Shown piece by piece: positions 22,962 to 35,240 of a stretch of DNA of 64,000 bases. The position numbers and the translations under genes are program-made. This DNA is from Arthrobotrys musiformis (lineage: Eukaryota; Ascomycota; Orbiliomycetes; Orbiliales; Orbiliaceae). Where the stretch lies: the NCBI GenBank assembly GCA_036971715.1, contig JAVHJL010000001.1, forward strand, positions 1,798,001-1,862,000, given 5' to 3'. Below the pieces are notes generated by a model that saw only the letters and a program-made list of their open reading frames with translations, was not told the DNA's origin and did no database searches. The stretch's first letter is position 1. Each line of letters begins with the position of its first letter.

Positions 22962-24803
22962 ATGTCGAGCAATAGAGTTACAATCGCGAGCCTCCCTCCA
23001 GAGATCTTGCATCAGATCCTTGGTAACTTGGTAACTAACCACCACCTTTTTCCCAAGCCGGTACTGCGATGACCTAACAGATAATTAGAAACATTGCAAG
23101 AAGTGGCTTGTCGACGCATCCCTTGTATCGAAGCGTTTCCATTCAGCCTCGCTGCGACATCTCTATAGGACTGTCATTATCAGGCCCGGCCAACTCAGCA
23201 ACTCCCCGGATGAAGAATACGAGTCTTTTCTAACTCCTGGACATCGAGGCCTCGAGTTCATCCAGGACTTTGGAGTCCAGGGGACCTTTCCAAAGGGGCC
23301 TGTTCATCAACCTGGCTTAGCTTTTGATTCAATGCTACTAAGAGTCTTGCGCAGCTTCAAACCGGGGCAACTCCGTAATTTTTTGTTTGTTTCACCGCGA
23401 GACCCTTCCTGATGAGGCATGACTAACACTTATTGTCTGACCTTGTGATAGTTGGTTCACGGATATGCGCTTGACAGTTAACATCGCCGATGAACTGACA
23501 CAAAAACAGCGTATGCTCAAAGGCGTCTGGATTTCCGGCTGTGATGATGGAGAAAGCCCTGGCATCATTAGCACTAGCATATTCAGAGCTCTGAATAGCA
23601 AATTCCAACTCCAAGATCTGCACATCAACATCGCTGGGATTTCAGACATCGGACATGCTCTCAATATCATGACCAGTTTTAATGGCATTCCCAATCAACT
23701 CCAGCGATTGAGCGTCCGGTTGACAAGCGCTATCTTTTTGGTAGACTCCTTCGAGTCTCCTGCTCCGTTCTGGGAAAGCCACCAACAGGAGTTCTACCCC
23801 AAATTCAAACTCCCCTTCAAGCCACAGTTCGATTGGCTAACGCACTTGTCGTTGAAAGACGCCAGCGACGCTATTTTTGAGCGCACTCGAAGGATCGACC
23901 TTATTTTCCCCCTCGGTCAGCTGGAGACTCTTAGGTTCGTTAAAGCCGGAGAGCTTTCAGACACTCTCCTCCACATGACAGGGAAATGCCACCGTCTCAA
24001 AATGTTCGCTCTATGGGGCGGGGCGAGTGATGTTGTACTATGCCAGTTTGTCGCTTCGCTCCCTCAGCTCGAAGAACTGGTCCTCAAAATGCGCAGCGCC
24101 CCGCCACCCAATCTCCATGATCTAGGGATTGAGAGCCATGGCCAACGTCTTATGAAGCTGTTTTTGAAATTTCGGGATCGCCGTGCAAATCGGGAAGTGG
24201 GTTCTTGGTTTTTGAACCTCCTAACGCGCGGACGCACCTTTCCGAAGTTGACAGAGCTAGCAATCTCGTGCCCCATGGAGCAGGTCAGCTAACTTCCCCC
24301 GAGTCCCCGTAGCTCCCCTTACCAACCCACCTAACCCTTTTAAAACCAAATAGATTCATTTGCTGCGTCAGTGGGGTGCCAATATCCCACGATTGAAATT
24401 TTTCTGGCTCCTCAACCGTCCAATTGACCCGAAGCCCAGTTTGGATAGAGTACTTCCACACCTTATCCCGCTCTTTCGAAAAGACGAATCCCTTCCGAAG
24501 CTCGTGTTCTTTGCGCTTGGAAAACGTGCCTATCGTAAACATTGGCCGACTATTTACCAGTTTTGTGAGTTAATGGCTGTTAGTGGGGGTATTAATACCC
24601 ATCTGAAGGATGTAACTCACCGAGAGATGTTCTACTGCGATCCGGGTTTGACGTTACTAAATGCCCTCAAGATGTGGATGCCGTGTGAGGAAGAGTGAGA
24701 CTCAAACTTGCCCTTTTGTTGACATGGCCCCGTATTGACGTGTAAACGATGCTAACTTCGATCATCGTATAGGCGTAACTTTATCGAACCAATGCCTGGT
24801 TAA
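22962..24803 (+). CDS. F-box protein, tandem copy 1
   Basis: Exons are 22962-23030, 23089-23384, 23452-24283, 24354-24694 and 24773-24803 (522 residues). The F-box begins at about residue 10 (Leu-Pro-Pro-Glu-Ile-Leu-His-Gln-Ile-Leu) and continues across the first intron into Ala-Ser-Leu-Val-Ser-Lys-Arg-Phe. F-box proteins link substrates to the SCF ubiquitin ligase through Skp1; the C-terminal part here, with irregular Leu-rich stretches, would choose the substrate. The ATG at 22962 (Met-Ser-Ser-Asn) is chosen; in-frame ATGs at 22959 and 22941 would add 1 or 7 residues. The final small exon is inferred from a GTGAGA donor, a GCTAAC branch and a TATAG acceptor; without it the protein ends at the stop at 24696-24698. 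The gene is followed 516 bp later by a paralogue with matching intron positions. Confidence 0.8.
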
Positions 24804-25319
24804 AGAACCGAGTCTGTTCCTGTTACAATAATGCTATCGTTACGAGGCTATGAATGTGCTCTCGAGATAAAGGTGCTTCGGTTGGTTATTTTGCAGTGTC
24901 GAATGGGGAGTCAAGAGAGATGGATGGTTGATTGTATGTCTGCTTCGATGCAAGCCTCTCGATTGCCAGCTAACACAAAGGGTAGACCTGCACAGATTTT
25001 GATTTTGTACGCATAAGGAAGCAATGAATAGAATATGAATTCTCTCGTTATCCAAGTGTGAATGAATGGATCCCAGCCGCCAAAGTGTCAGCCGGTTGTA
25101 GACAGATATAGCACCGTAGACGGACCTAGCATCGAATCCCTCAACCCACAGCCAGGCATTTCACCACCCCGGAACAAAAATAGCTACAACCATCAACCTC
25201 CACCTTCACGCATCTTTCACTCTCAATATTCCTTACCCCCCAACTTCCTAATCCCAATCCCTCATCGAAGCAAACCCATCAAGCTACAGCAGACTGCGAC
25301 GTGTCCTACGAGATTCAAG
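24804..25319. other. Intergenic between tandem F-box genes
   Basis: The plus-strand frame of the next gene's first exon is open back to 25062, but that stretch is Pro/His/Ser-rich, overlaps a C/T-rich promoter-like region, and the ATG at 25320 matches the short N-terminus of the upstream paralogue. I therefore treat it as promoter and 5' leader. Confidence 0.45.
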
Positions 25320-27221
25320 ATGCCACCCACCAGGACCTCGAGCCCTAAAACGGCATCTAACAAGACCACGATTCAGGCTATTCCCCCCGAGATCCTGAGG
25401 CAGATACTTGGATACATAGTATACCACCTTTCTTATTACTGATCAAACCAATAGTTCGCTAACCGTTGATGATGGAAATTGTAGAGCCACAATAAGAAAG
25501 ACCTACGCAATGCCTCCCTTGTCTCGAGGAAGTTCTTTGCTATATCATCGCCAATGCTTTACGAGACTGTCATTCTAACACTCTCTGGATTGAATCAAGA
25601 GAATGCGCCTCAATTCAATTCCCTATCTCTTCATGATCATCAAAATGTCCATCTTATCAAAAACTTCGGAGTCAAAGGGGACTTTCAGCAGGACCGCGAT
25701 TCCATGACTCCACTCCGCGATCAAAGGAGCTTCAGCTTCCGAATAGTCAATTTGTTTGGTTTTAGGTATTTTGCGCCGATTGGATACCAACCAGCTTCAG
25801 AACTTTGTGTATGTATACCTATAAAATAAGTCTGTCGAGGTATATTTGCTAAAATGTAGGATAGATGGCACACGGACGCAAATATGACGAACACCATCGC
25901 TTTGGAGCTCAAGAACCGTCAAAGAGAGTTGCAAGGCGTTTGGATCGCCAGACCCTTCACAGATCAAGCTTTCAACGGCACGATTGATCAAAACCTGTTC
26001 GATATGTTTGAACGCCATGCCCCACAACTAGAGCGTTTGCAACTCGTAGGTTTTCATCAACCAGGCCAGTTTCCTGGAGGTCTAAGGTTCCTCATTGGCC
26101 TGAAAGACCGTCTAAAGACCCTCATTTTTCACCCATCACACAGGTCTCTCACTCGCCATTTGATCAAGTGGGCCCCGGCCTTGCAGAAGGCCAATCCAAA
26201 CCTACCGATCAGGTTCTCGAAGATCGATTTCTTATCATTTAAGAGGATAGATGACGAATTCTTCGGAACGTTCCGACAATTAGACCAGTTCCTCGACATA
26301 AGCAAACTTCGCACCCTGAAGCTTTGTCATGTCTACAGCATCTCACAAACTCTAGGACGCTTGCAAAATGCGAGTGTTCAATTGACGACCTTTGAAATCT
26401 CCGGAGTAGTCACTACTGATGCGTTAAAGGGATTCTTGGAGTCATTCTCCGGGTTAAAGGATCTACGAATAGACGTTCGGTGTGATGAGGAAGACTTTTC
26501 CAATCAGATAGACTTGTACCGCCACCGTATGACACTTTCAGTCCTATTCGTCAGGATTCGAGACACACGGGCCAAATCCCAAGCTGGAGTTTGGTTCGCC
26601 GACCTGCTTGGCAAAGGAATCCGTTTTCCTGCACTTGTTGAACTGGGTCTCGCCGGAAGTTTTGAATATGTATGCTCCCTAGCCCCAAAATACCACAACC
26701 ATCCTCTGCTAATGCATATAATAGTTTGGCGATCTCCGTACCTACGGAAGGGCTATGCCCAAACTCAAGCTACTTTGGGTAGCCGGAAACCCCAGCCTCT
26801 GGCAAAACGGAAGACTCGATTCAATTTTCCTCCACAGTTCCCTACGACCGCTATTCCGTTCCTGCACAGCTGTCGGACGACCATGGAAGTATGTTGCAAT
26901 CGGCCGATGCACCACGGGTGGGATATACTCCGGATGGCCCAAAATCTTCCAAATGTGCGAGTGGTACTCCGCCGTCGGAGAGCTCAAGACCAACCTTGAC
27001 TACACACCGCACAAGGACTTTTTTGATGACAATCCGGACTTACGTCTCTTGCAAACATCATCGCAGTGGCTTCCTTGGGAGGAAGAGTAAGTCCCATGTG
27101 CACCTATATCAAATAAATCATTAGATCGCTGCTAACTAATCGACCCCACAGATGTCCGTTTACGAAATCCGAAGATAAGGACATGTTCGACACCAGATTC
27201 GGCTACAATTTCATGTCGTGA
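25320..27221 (+). CDS. F-box protein, tandem copy 2
   Basis: Exons are 25320-25418, 25485-25808, 25860-26669, 26725-27086 and 27152-27221 (554 residues). It has the same five-exon layout as copy 1: F-box (Ile-Pro-Pro-Glu-Ile-Leu-Arg-Gln-Ile-Leu) split by the first intron and resuming as Asn-Ala-Ser-Leu-Val-Ser-Arg-Lys-Phe. The substrate-recognition half aligns with copy 1 at Gly-Val-Trp-Ile and Pro-Lys-Leu-Lys-Leu-Leu-Trp. The last two introns have strong sites (GTATGC/AATAG and GTAAGT/CACAG with CTAAC). Near 25755-25808 the frame that keeps the gene open does not match copy 1, while the +1 frame does (Gln-Leu-Gln-Asn-Phe); the third acceptor can be moved by six bases, so the gene may have drifted but stayed open. 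Role as in copy 1: SCF substrate adaptor (inferred). Confidence 0.75.
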
Positions 27222-28106
27222 ACAAGACTTCCGAGGGGGTATCGGTATCGGGGTGCCGGTCCTAGCTTGCGAGGATCTAAAGCTAGCTAAGCGTGTCTCA
27301 AGGGCTGGGTGTAACAATGACTTGCTGTGTAACAACCAGCGTATTGTTGTATTTTTTTTCTCGAATTGTTGTGTTCCAAAAACTCTGGATATTTTGTAGC
27401 TAGTTTATGTAACCCGGATAGTCCCACAGAAATATCATAATTCTGCCTATCGATATATCTAGCCTACATACCTATGCAGGAGACGAATTACACATACTTA
27501 CTACTGATATGGAACATGCCCCTTGGGGAAGAATAGATAAGTCGCAAAATCACATCCAGACCTCAGGCCACCAGTGAAATTCGTACAAGCAAAGATTGTC
27601 TTGCAAAGTGTGGCTAGCCGAATACTGCATATATAATGAATCCATTCGCAATCCTAAGTCTCCTTTAAATATGCCATGACCACTTCACGACCGACTCCGA
27701 CTGTACATAATTCCACAAGATATTATTATATAAAAAAGGATATATTTCAACATACGCCCCGCAATAAAACGTATATAAAGACTAGGTATCTCGCATAAAA
27801 ACAAAAGCCGCTGACAAATTAAGACCTCAAAACCCATTCGACCGCAAAACAATGGTAAAAAAAAATAACAAAAACGACGGAAAAAAACAAAGAATGGAAA
27901 AAAACAATGGAGATGCTGCCCGGCTTTACAAAAGCCACGGGCAAAGTAAAAAAAAACAATCGGGAGAAGGATAATTAAACCAATAAAAGACCAGAGCAAA
28001 AGGTGCCCCGATACCCATCCTTGATGCCGCTAACAAAACAATAAATTTATAAAAGGAAACAAATGAAAACCATAAACAGGATGTGCCCCACAAGCCACTA
28101 CCACCA
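27222..28106. other. Intergenic, convergent 3' flanks
   Basis: About 880 bp between F-box copy 2 and the GAR-domain gene. The section at 27840-27990 is A-rich on the plus strand (T-rich on the minus strand), just downstream of the minus-strand gene's stop, as expected for a 3' untranslated/polyadenylation region. No gene. Confidence 0.5.
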
Positions 28107-31100
28107 CTATCTTCCCGACTCAGAAACTCTCAAACTGCTACTGCTGCCCTTCCCCCCCTTCTGCATGCCTGAATATCCAGGCGGTTTAATTCCACTAACC
28201 CCTCCACCGGGTGAACCAGAAGAAGTCGCATACATCCTCCTAGTCCCCCCAACCCTCCCCATATCCGTCAACCTAGGCCCCCCGCCAACTCCAATCCCCG
28301 AACCACCACCACCACTCCCAACACTGACATTATCATCTTCTACCCCTGTTCCTCCGCTCTGCAAACTATTCGCCGAACCCATACGAGGGAATCCAAGTCT
28401 AACATTCCTCTCCGCGCTCGCCTTACGAACTTGCCCCAACATCCCATCAACCCACGCCTGCTTCTCCGCCGAAATCTCCAAATTCCTACTCTTAGGACCC
28501 GCTAGTCCCAATGGCACAGAAGGAATCGAAGGCATGACGACGGGTAACTCGCCAGTATCAGGGATATCCCCAAAACTCAGTCGTGAAGTCGGTCGTCGAA
28601 CCGACAACAATCTATCCGCGTTTTGTCCGTTGGGTGGCGAGGTGTAAGAATTAATATTATGAACCCCAGCCGAGCCAGGGGTAACCGGTCGGTCGTACTT
28701 CGGCGTGATCGGTGACCCTTTGCTTCGATCGTAAGATCCAGAATATCTTGGACTCTCCTGCTGTTGTTTTCGACTGGAGTACGGCGAATCCGCCTTCCCA
28801 GGTGTGCCCCGAACCGCCAACGGTGAACTTGGCCTACTATTCCCAAACGTCGGCGTCGGACTCCCGCGATAACTGCTCCTCAAAGAACCATTCGAGCCAC
28901 TAGCTCTCAAAGACCTTGCATCATCCCCAAACTCCACCGCAGCGACATTATTATCGCTAACCGTCTTCCTTTGCCCCTGGATCCCGTGATGAGAAGCATA
29001 CTCGATCAAGTACTCCTTAAGATCCGCCCATCCACCACCAACTCTAACCATAACCCTCTCCCCTTTATCCCCCACCAACCTCACAAACAACTTCACAGGT
29101 GACTCCTCATCGGATTTATGCAGGTGATACATCTTAACCTCACCAGGCTGTGAAATAGTTCGCTTGGACGATACCGTCAGATTCGGTGCCTGTCCAACAG
29201 TAGGCGTAGAAGGCGTTCTGGCCACCGGAAGCTTCGATCCGTCGCGAGTTCGGGAAGGTGGCTCGATAGCTGTATTAATCGGTGGTGGGGCCGGTTTCTT
29301 CATGGGCGAAGGCGTCATGGTCAACGTCGGCAGCCCGATTAATATCTTGTGGATCTTCCTCTCCAACCTATCCTCTAGTTCTTTCCCTTTCATCGGCGTG
29401 CTAGGCGGGTTAAGCACATGCCGCAGACTCGGGAAATCAGGCGTCGTTCCATCCGGTGACTTTGCCCCGTTCTCCCTTGCCTTCTCATCTAGTGATCCCC
29501 TATGCTGTAGTGAAGACGATGGCCGCGCCGGCAACTTCGTAGCAGCCGTGCCGAGATTATTCTTGCGCTTAACAACTTTAATCGACTGGTTCGGCTCGTA
29601 CGTCGGTGAACCGGTAAGGTGCTGTGGAGCTTGATACCTAGACGCCGGTTGCGGAGTCTGAGTTGGTAACTGATGATACCCGCGAAGCGAACCCTTACTG
29701 CCCTGCCCCTTAAGCCCCGCATCCCCAAAAATGGCATTAGAAGCCGCCAAAGTGGGCGAAGGAAGACTCTTTAGTGACTGAGCGCTACCTTGCCCGCGCA
29801 ATGAAGCCCTGGAACCGATCCTTGAGGACGCTCTGCTCGGAACATTTCTAAGCTCCTGAGCCGATGTCTTCGGTGCAACCTCACGCGAAGAGAGCCCGCT
29901 GATATTGCTCCTCTTCTTAGCCAAAGTAGCAGCAGTAGCCTCAGTCTTATTCGCGCTAGAAGTCCTCTTCGGGACCGCAGCAGCGGGCAAATGACTACCA
30001 GACGGCTTCCTAAGCACCCTTCCTCTACCACTATCCGCCGCAAGACTATTCGAAGATACCTTCTTAGGTATCCCCGTAGTAGCAGCTGTATCCTCAGCAA
30101 GATGACTTGACGACGCCTTCTTCGGAATCCCAGAAAGCCTAGACTCTGGCCTCAGATTCTGGCGTGAAGATTGTCTCGCGGGGATATGCGACGGCCGTTG
30201 TAAATGCGGAGTGTTTCTACCATCCGGCGCTTCTTTCGGCGTTTGCGTTCTAGGCGGCGCAATGGTCGGGATACTCGATACCCGTCGGATACCCTGAGTA
30301 CCCGTAGATCTAGTCGCAACTTCAGATCCTTTAGAGCTCAAGCTGCTCGTGCTGCTGACACTGCTAACACTCGATTGACGTGTTTTCGGCTACAATCATA
30401 ACATTAGCATCAACCCCCCCAAGGCATACATAACAAATCTACTTACCGGCGTTGGGAAGTTATAAACAGGTCGCGCTTCCTGAGCTTTGGATCCCCTTCG
30501 GGGCAACGTATTCCCCTTCTTCCTTCCATCGAGACTAACCTCAGGCAGCTGCACCACCCCGTCGCCCTCATCCTCTCCAAACCTAATCTCTCCATCGCCT
30601 TCAGAGAACTCTTCTTTGATCGGTGAAACCTCCTCTTTCTCTTCCTCAGCAGGCGGGGTGACAATTTCATCAACCGCAGGTTCATCAATCGTAATCTCCG
30701 GCCCGTCGGGAATCGTATCCTCCGACTTGGCACTATTAAAACTCTGTCCGAAACTCTGCCCGAACGATGAATCGTCCAATGAATGGTGGATAATACTTCC
30801 AGTGGGACTAACACTGACTTGACTCGCGCCATCCTCTTTGGCAACATCCAAAGACTGCGCGCTATTGAAACTCTCGGTGACCACCTTCTTTTTAGGCTTG
30901 TAAAACCCGCTGAGTTGGAATCTTCCCCCCTGCGTGCCAACGACGTCTTTAACATTGTTATGCTGGAATACCCCGGACTCTGCGGCAGCCTTCTTGGGGG
31001 TTTCGGGGAGGTGGTTTGCTTCCTCGCCGTTGACTTGGACCACCACGGGCACAACGATATCATGAGGTTTAGTACCGTTAACCCGGTCCTCTACACCCTT

Positions 31101-34100
31101 CCGCGGCGATGTCGGAGACGTATTAAATTTCGAGGTAGTAGGTAGAACCGGTGTCTCAACGAAAGTAGGGGAATCATCGCCAAGGCGTTCCTTCCTAAGC
31201 TCTTCTTGGAATTCCTCATCATCAGCTTCAGTCGATACATCGCTGTCTTCGATATCAGATACGTAATCATCAGGCACCGAGGCAGCGGTAGGGGCTGTAT
31301 ACGGCGATGGCTGCGGAGCAGGCTCCGAAGCGGGTTCCGTAGTCTTTGATACTGGCTTGGCCTCCTCAGTGGTTATAATTTCAGGTGTCTCGACCTCACG
31401 GGTTTCAACCTCCAAAGGCTGTAATTCGATAGCCTCCGGAGCCCTCTGCACAACGGCAGTACTCTCAACTTGCCCATCTCCAGCAACGGGCACCAAATCC
31501 TCTTCACCCTCAATCACAACTCTAATATCAGCCCCTACAACTTCATCTTGCTCCTCGTACCCACCAAGCTGAGTCTGAAGGTCGGCCATATCCAACGCCA
31601 CACTGCCATGACGGCCTTCAATAGGTGTAGCGGCTTGAATCTTCACCACAGGCACAGACTCCGGCAGGTTCAACACGGGTGATATCGGCCGCGACAGATC
31701 AGTCACGATGTCCAACTGGTCACCGAGTTTGGTCTTCGATTTCGTAGGTACTTGAAGTGGTGATACCGGGATGACGGATTCTTCGATGATCTCGCTTGTC
31801 TCTTGGGGGGTGAGGGATGGTGATGATGGGATGCTATCGTCGTAGTGGATTACGACGGTATCATCACCTGCGTTTTCGTCTTCCGATATATTCGAGCTTG
31901 GTGGGGATTCGACGGCCAAATCTTCTGTCTTTGCGGATTCCGAGGTAGGCTGAGGAAGTGCGGGTTCTTGAATCGGCCCGGGCGAGTTTGAGCGAGCAAC
32001 CTGCGTAGGCTGCTCTTCAAATCGCTCCTCAACTTCATCTAGAACATCTTTCCCGCTCGATATAGGCACGGTAGTCTCTACTTCTCCCACAGGTTGCTGC
32101 TCATCCACCATAACAATCTCCCCAGCCCCCGGTTTAAGCTCAGTCCTAACAACAGCCTCATCCCTAGCAAAAGCAGCACCTCCAACCTCCCTAACAGGAT
32201 CTTCGGCCACAGTCATAGTCGTATTCTGTTCCTCGACAGTCGGTGTCGAAACTGGTATCTGGGTCTCCGGTCTGTCCAGCTCGGATGGCTCCTCTTTATG
32301 GTTGTGAGGGGCTTCAGTTTGAGGGAGGGTGGGAACGTTCTCAACAACCGGTTCGGATGTATCCTTGGCCTCGGCTTCGGTGTCCTCAGATCCACGGGGG
32401 AGTACGTCGACTACACCGTTATCGGTATCGACTTCCGCTCCCTCTTCTTCGTCTTTGCGCGGAGGAAGCTCGGGTGGGGTTTCCGTTTGCGGTTGATCCT
32501 CGAGGTCGCTCTTGGCTTCTGGCGTTGGTGGGTTTGGTTCTGCCGCCGCGTTAACCACCCGCTCTGCGACAACGGGAGCCGCAGCCGTGACGATAGCAGG
32601 AGTCTCGATGGATTTGGAGGCTTCTGAGGCTTCTGAGGCTTCTGAGGCTTCTGAGGCTTTTCTCCTCTCCTCCTCCTCTGCTAGCCTTTCCATCTCTTCG
32701 TACTTCCTCATCATCCGCTCTTCGATCTCTCTAACCCTTTGCTCCTCTGCCTTTCGCCTCTTAGCTTCTTCGTCTGCCAATCTTCTGCTAAACTCTTCTT
32801 CAGCCTCTTTTTTCTTCTTCTCTTCCTCATCCTTCTTGGCTTGTTCCAGATATGCAAGTCTTAGGCGCTCATCTTCCTCGTCTCGGAGTCGTTTCGCTTC
32901 AGCTTCCTTTACTAGTCTTTCCTCTTCTTCAGCTTGACGTTGACGCTCTTCTTCGAGTTTGAGCTGTCGTGCTTCCTCTTCGAGCCGTAGGCGCTCCGCC
33001 TCAAGCTTTTGTAACCTCTCGGCTTCAAGTCGTTGTAATCGTTCAGCTTCAAGCTTTTCCAAACGTTCCGCTTCGAGTTTCTGCAGTCGCTCCTCCTCTA
33101 ACTTGCGTAATCGCTCTTCTTCTTCCCGTTTCAATCGCTCCTGTTCAGCTAGAACCTTTGCCCGTTCCTCTTCTTCTCTCCTCAACTTCTCCGCTGCAAT
33201 CCTCCCTTCTTCCTCTCTTCTACGTCGTTCCAGTTCTTCAACCCGTCTCTGCTCCATGATTTCTTCGTAAACCCTCTCCTCTTCCTCCCGTCGTCTGACC
33301 ACAACCCCCCTCCACCTCCTCTTCAAATCCTCGGCCTTCCCTTCCTCCCCGAACGCCCAGTGTTCCATCGCCCCTTCCACGGCTTCCAGTCGATCTATCC
33401 ACTCTTCGGGAACGGTTTCTTCCCTCCCTTCCAATAAATCCAACATGCCATCTATAATCTTTCCACACATTCCCACAGTCTCCACAACCTCCGCCTTTCG
33501 CTTCTCCCAGACAACGTCCACTCCATTTTCCAGTGTTGATAACGTAGACTCTTGAACCGCTTCCTCCGGCACACCCGATGAGATTTCTTCAAGCCAGCGC
33601 GAGGGCTCCTCTTTCTCCTTCCTCCTACCCTTCCTAACCTTCGACGGCGAGGAAGGCGGTGACAAGGAAGGATGAATAATCGCCTCACACCTCCTCAAAT
33701 TCTCCAAAAACGTGGGTACAACCCTGCATACCTCAACCCTAACCCCCCATATATCGAGTAACCCCCATAATCTATGTAAAGGTGGTAAGAGCTGTAACGT
33801 CGTGGCGGTGATGACGGCGAGACTATCGCTCATTCGTCCGTTGCCCAGCTCATCGATCTGTTGGGATTTGAAGTGTAGTACGCGGGATTTTAGGCCTTCG
33901 ATGTCGAGTTCTGAGAGGGAGGTTGAGATTGTGGTTATGCGGGTTGAGATGTAGAGGAGGGATTTTTGGGTTAGAGAGCCGAGGAATTTGAGGTCGTCTT
34001 CGGGTTCTGAGGAGGATTGGTCTGATGATGAGGGGGAGGAGAAGAGTGGTGATGATGGTGGGGAGGAGATGATTTCTGGTTCTTCGGTGGAGAGCTTTGG

Positions 34101-35240
34101 GGAGGGGGGTTGCATCGGGTGGCTTGTTGGGGGGAGGCCGACTAGGAATGGGTTCCCGTCCAGAGGGGCGGATTTGGTGGGACTGGAGTTCGGTCTGTAG
34201 CTTCCGCCGCTTAGTGATCTGACCGTGTAATCTCGCTCTCGCTCGTCTCGCGGTGTGAAATCGAATGTTTGGCGTTTGAGAATAGTCGGAGTGCCCGGTC
34301 CTGTTGTGATTCCTAGTCCGAAAGCTGTGATGCCGGATAAAGGGTGTGAGACCTGTAGCGACCTACGTTTGGGGTTCCCACCGCACGGCGAGAAAGGCGA
34401 TAATGGTCGATTATTAGTACTGCCAGAGTTCCACATACGTCCCGGTGTCATCGGTGAGCTCGAGCCATTATGGTGGTGGATATTATCCAAATCCAAGCGC
34501 TTAGCTAGTAATGGCGTCGCCGTGGGAGATAACAGCTCATCGATCTGTGACATTGATATCGTATCCTTCGTCTTTTGCGATAGTTTCAACGAAGGGATTC
34601 TAATCCCATTATTCTTGGAAGACTTCGTAGATTTATCGATATTCGGGGACGATGACGCAGAAGTCGGTTCCTCGGTAAATAACCTCCTCGCAACAGGTAA
34701 CTTGGACTTCCCCTCTCCCTCCCGCGTCGCAGAAGAGGATGCGGACAATAAAACCCCATTCTTGGTATCCGTCTCCAAATCGACCTTTCGACGTTTACTC
34801 CGACCCCCATTCCGGCGGGAGGGCACTCTAAACCCTTCACCGTCGGTCCTGCTCCAGTAGGTAACCTTTTCCCAAGCTTCGACTTCCTCCAACCAGCTGT
34901 CTATCTTCTCTGCAGCTGATGCAGCCCATACGCCTACTTCCTTTTCACCGGGGAGGAAATCTTGGTCGGACATTTTCGTGATTGTAGTTGATGTTAGACG
35001 GGAGAGTAGAGGGTCTGAAGTTACTGCTGACGATGGATTTGAAGACTTTCCGTTTGCAGCGAAGAATCGAGCGCTGTGGGGGCTTGTTTTCGGGGTGGAG
35101 AGATTTGAAGGCGGGTTTGAGAGGTGAGGAGGACGGGGACGGTCGAGGAGGTGGGGCAGGGAGAGGGGCGAGGAGAAGGTTGTTTGGATTGGAGGGGGAC
35201 GCGAGGAGGGTTGGAGAGTCGGTGACGGCGGTGACGACAT
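28107..35240 (-). CDS. Giant coiled-coil protein with C-terminal GAR (GAS2) domain
   Basis: Two exons, 30447-35240 and 28107-30389, joined by a 57-bp intron (GTAAGT donor, TGCTAATG branch, TTGTAG acceptor); 2,358 residues. Order: Ser/Pro-rich N-terminus; a short Trp-containing region around residues 95-120 (Val-Gly-Val-Trp-Ala, Ser-Trp-Leu-Glu-Glu); a disordered stretch; a helical region at about 420-640; a highly charged coiled coil at about 650-860 with repeated Leu-Glu-Ala-Glu-Arg-Leu units; a long acidic linker; a basic Ser-rich section; and near residues 1970-2070 a Leu-Glu-Asp-Arg-Leu-Glu-Arg-Lys segment followed by Arg-Val-Met-Val-Arg-Val-Gly-Gly-Gly-Trp-Ala-Asp-Leu-Lys-Glu-Tyr-Leu, the GAR signature. 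GAR domains bind microtubules in GAS2 and plakins (family knowledge), so a cytoskeletal linker is likely. An alternative start is Met-Ser-Asp-Gln at about residue 90. Confidence 0.85.
32608..32660 (-). repeat. 9-bp tandem repeat encoding Ser-Glu-Ala units
   Basis: Within the GAR gene, five near-identical 9-bp units (plus-strand TTCTGAGGC register) encode successive Ala-Ser-Glu residues at the end of the coiled coil. The units are almost perfect at the DNA level, which points to recent expansion by slippage. Confidence 0.75.

Noticed and set aside
28063..28647. 194-codon plus-strand ORF
   Set aside because: It is antisense to the Ser/Gly-rich end of the GAR gene; the Pro-rich translation is a mirror of that composition.
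32959..33270. Ser/Arg-rich plus-strand ORF
   Set aside because: Shadow of the Glu/Arg-rich coiled coil on the minus strand.
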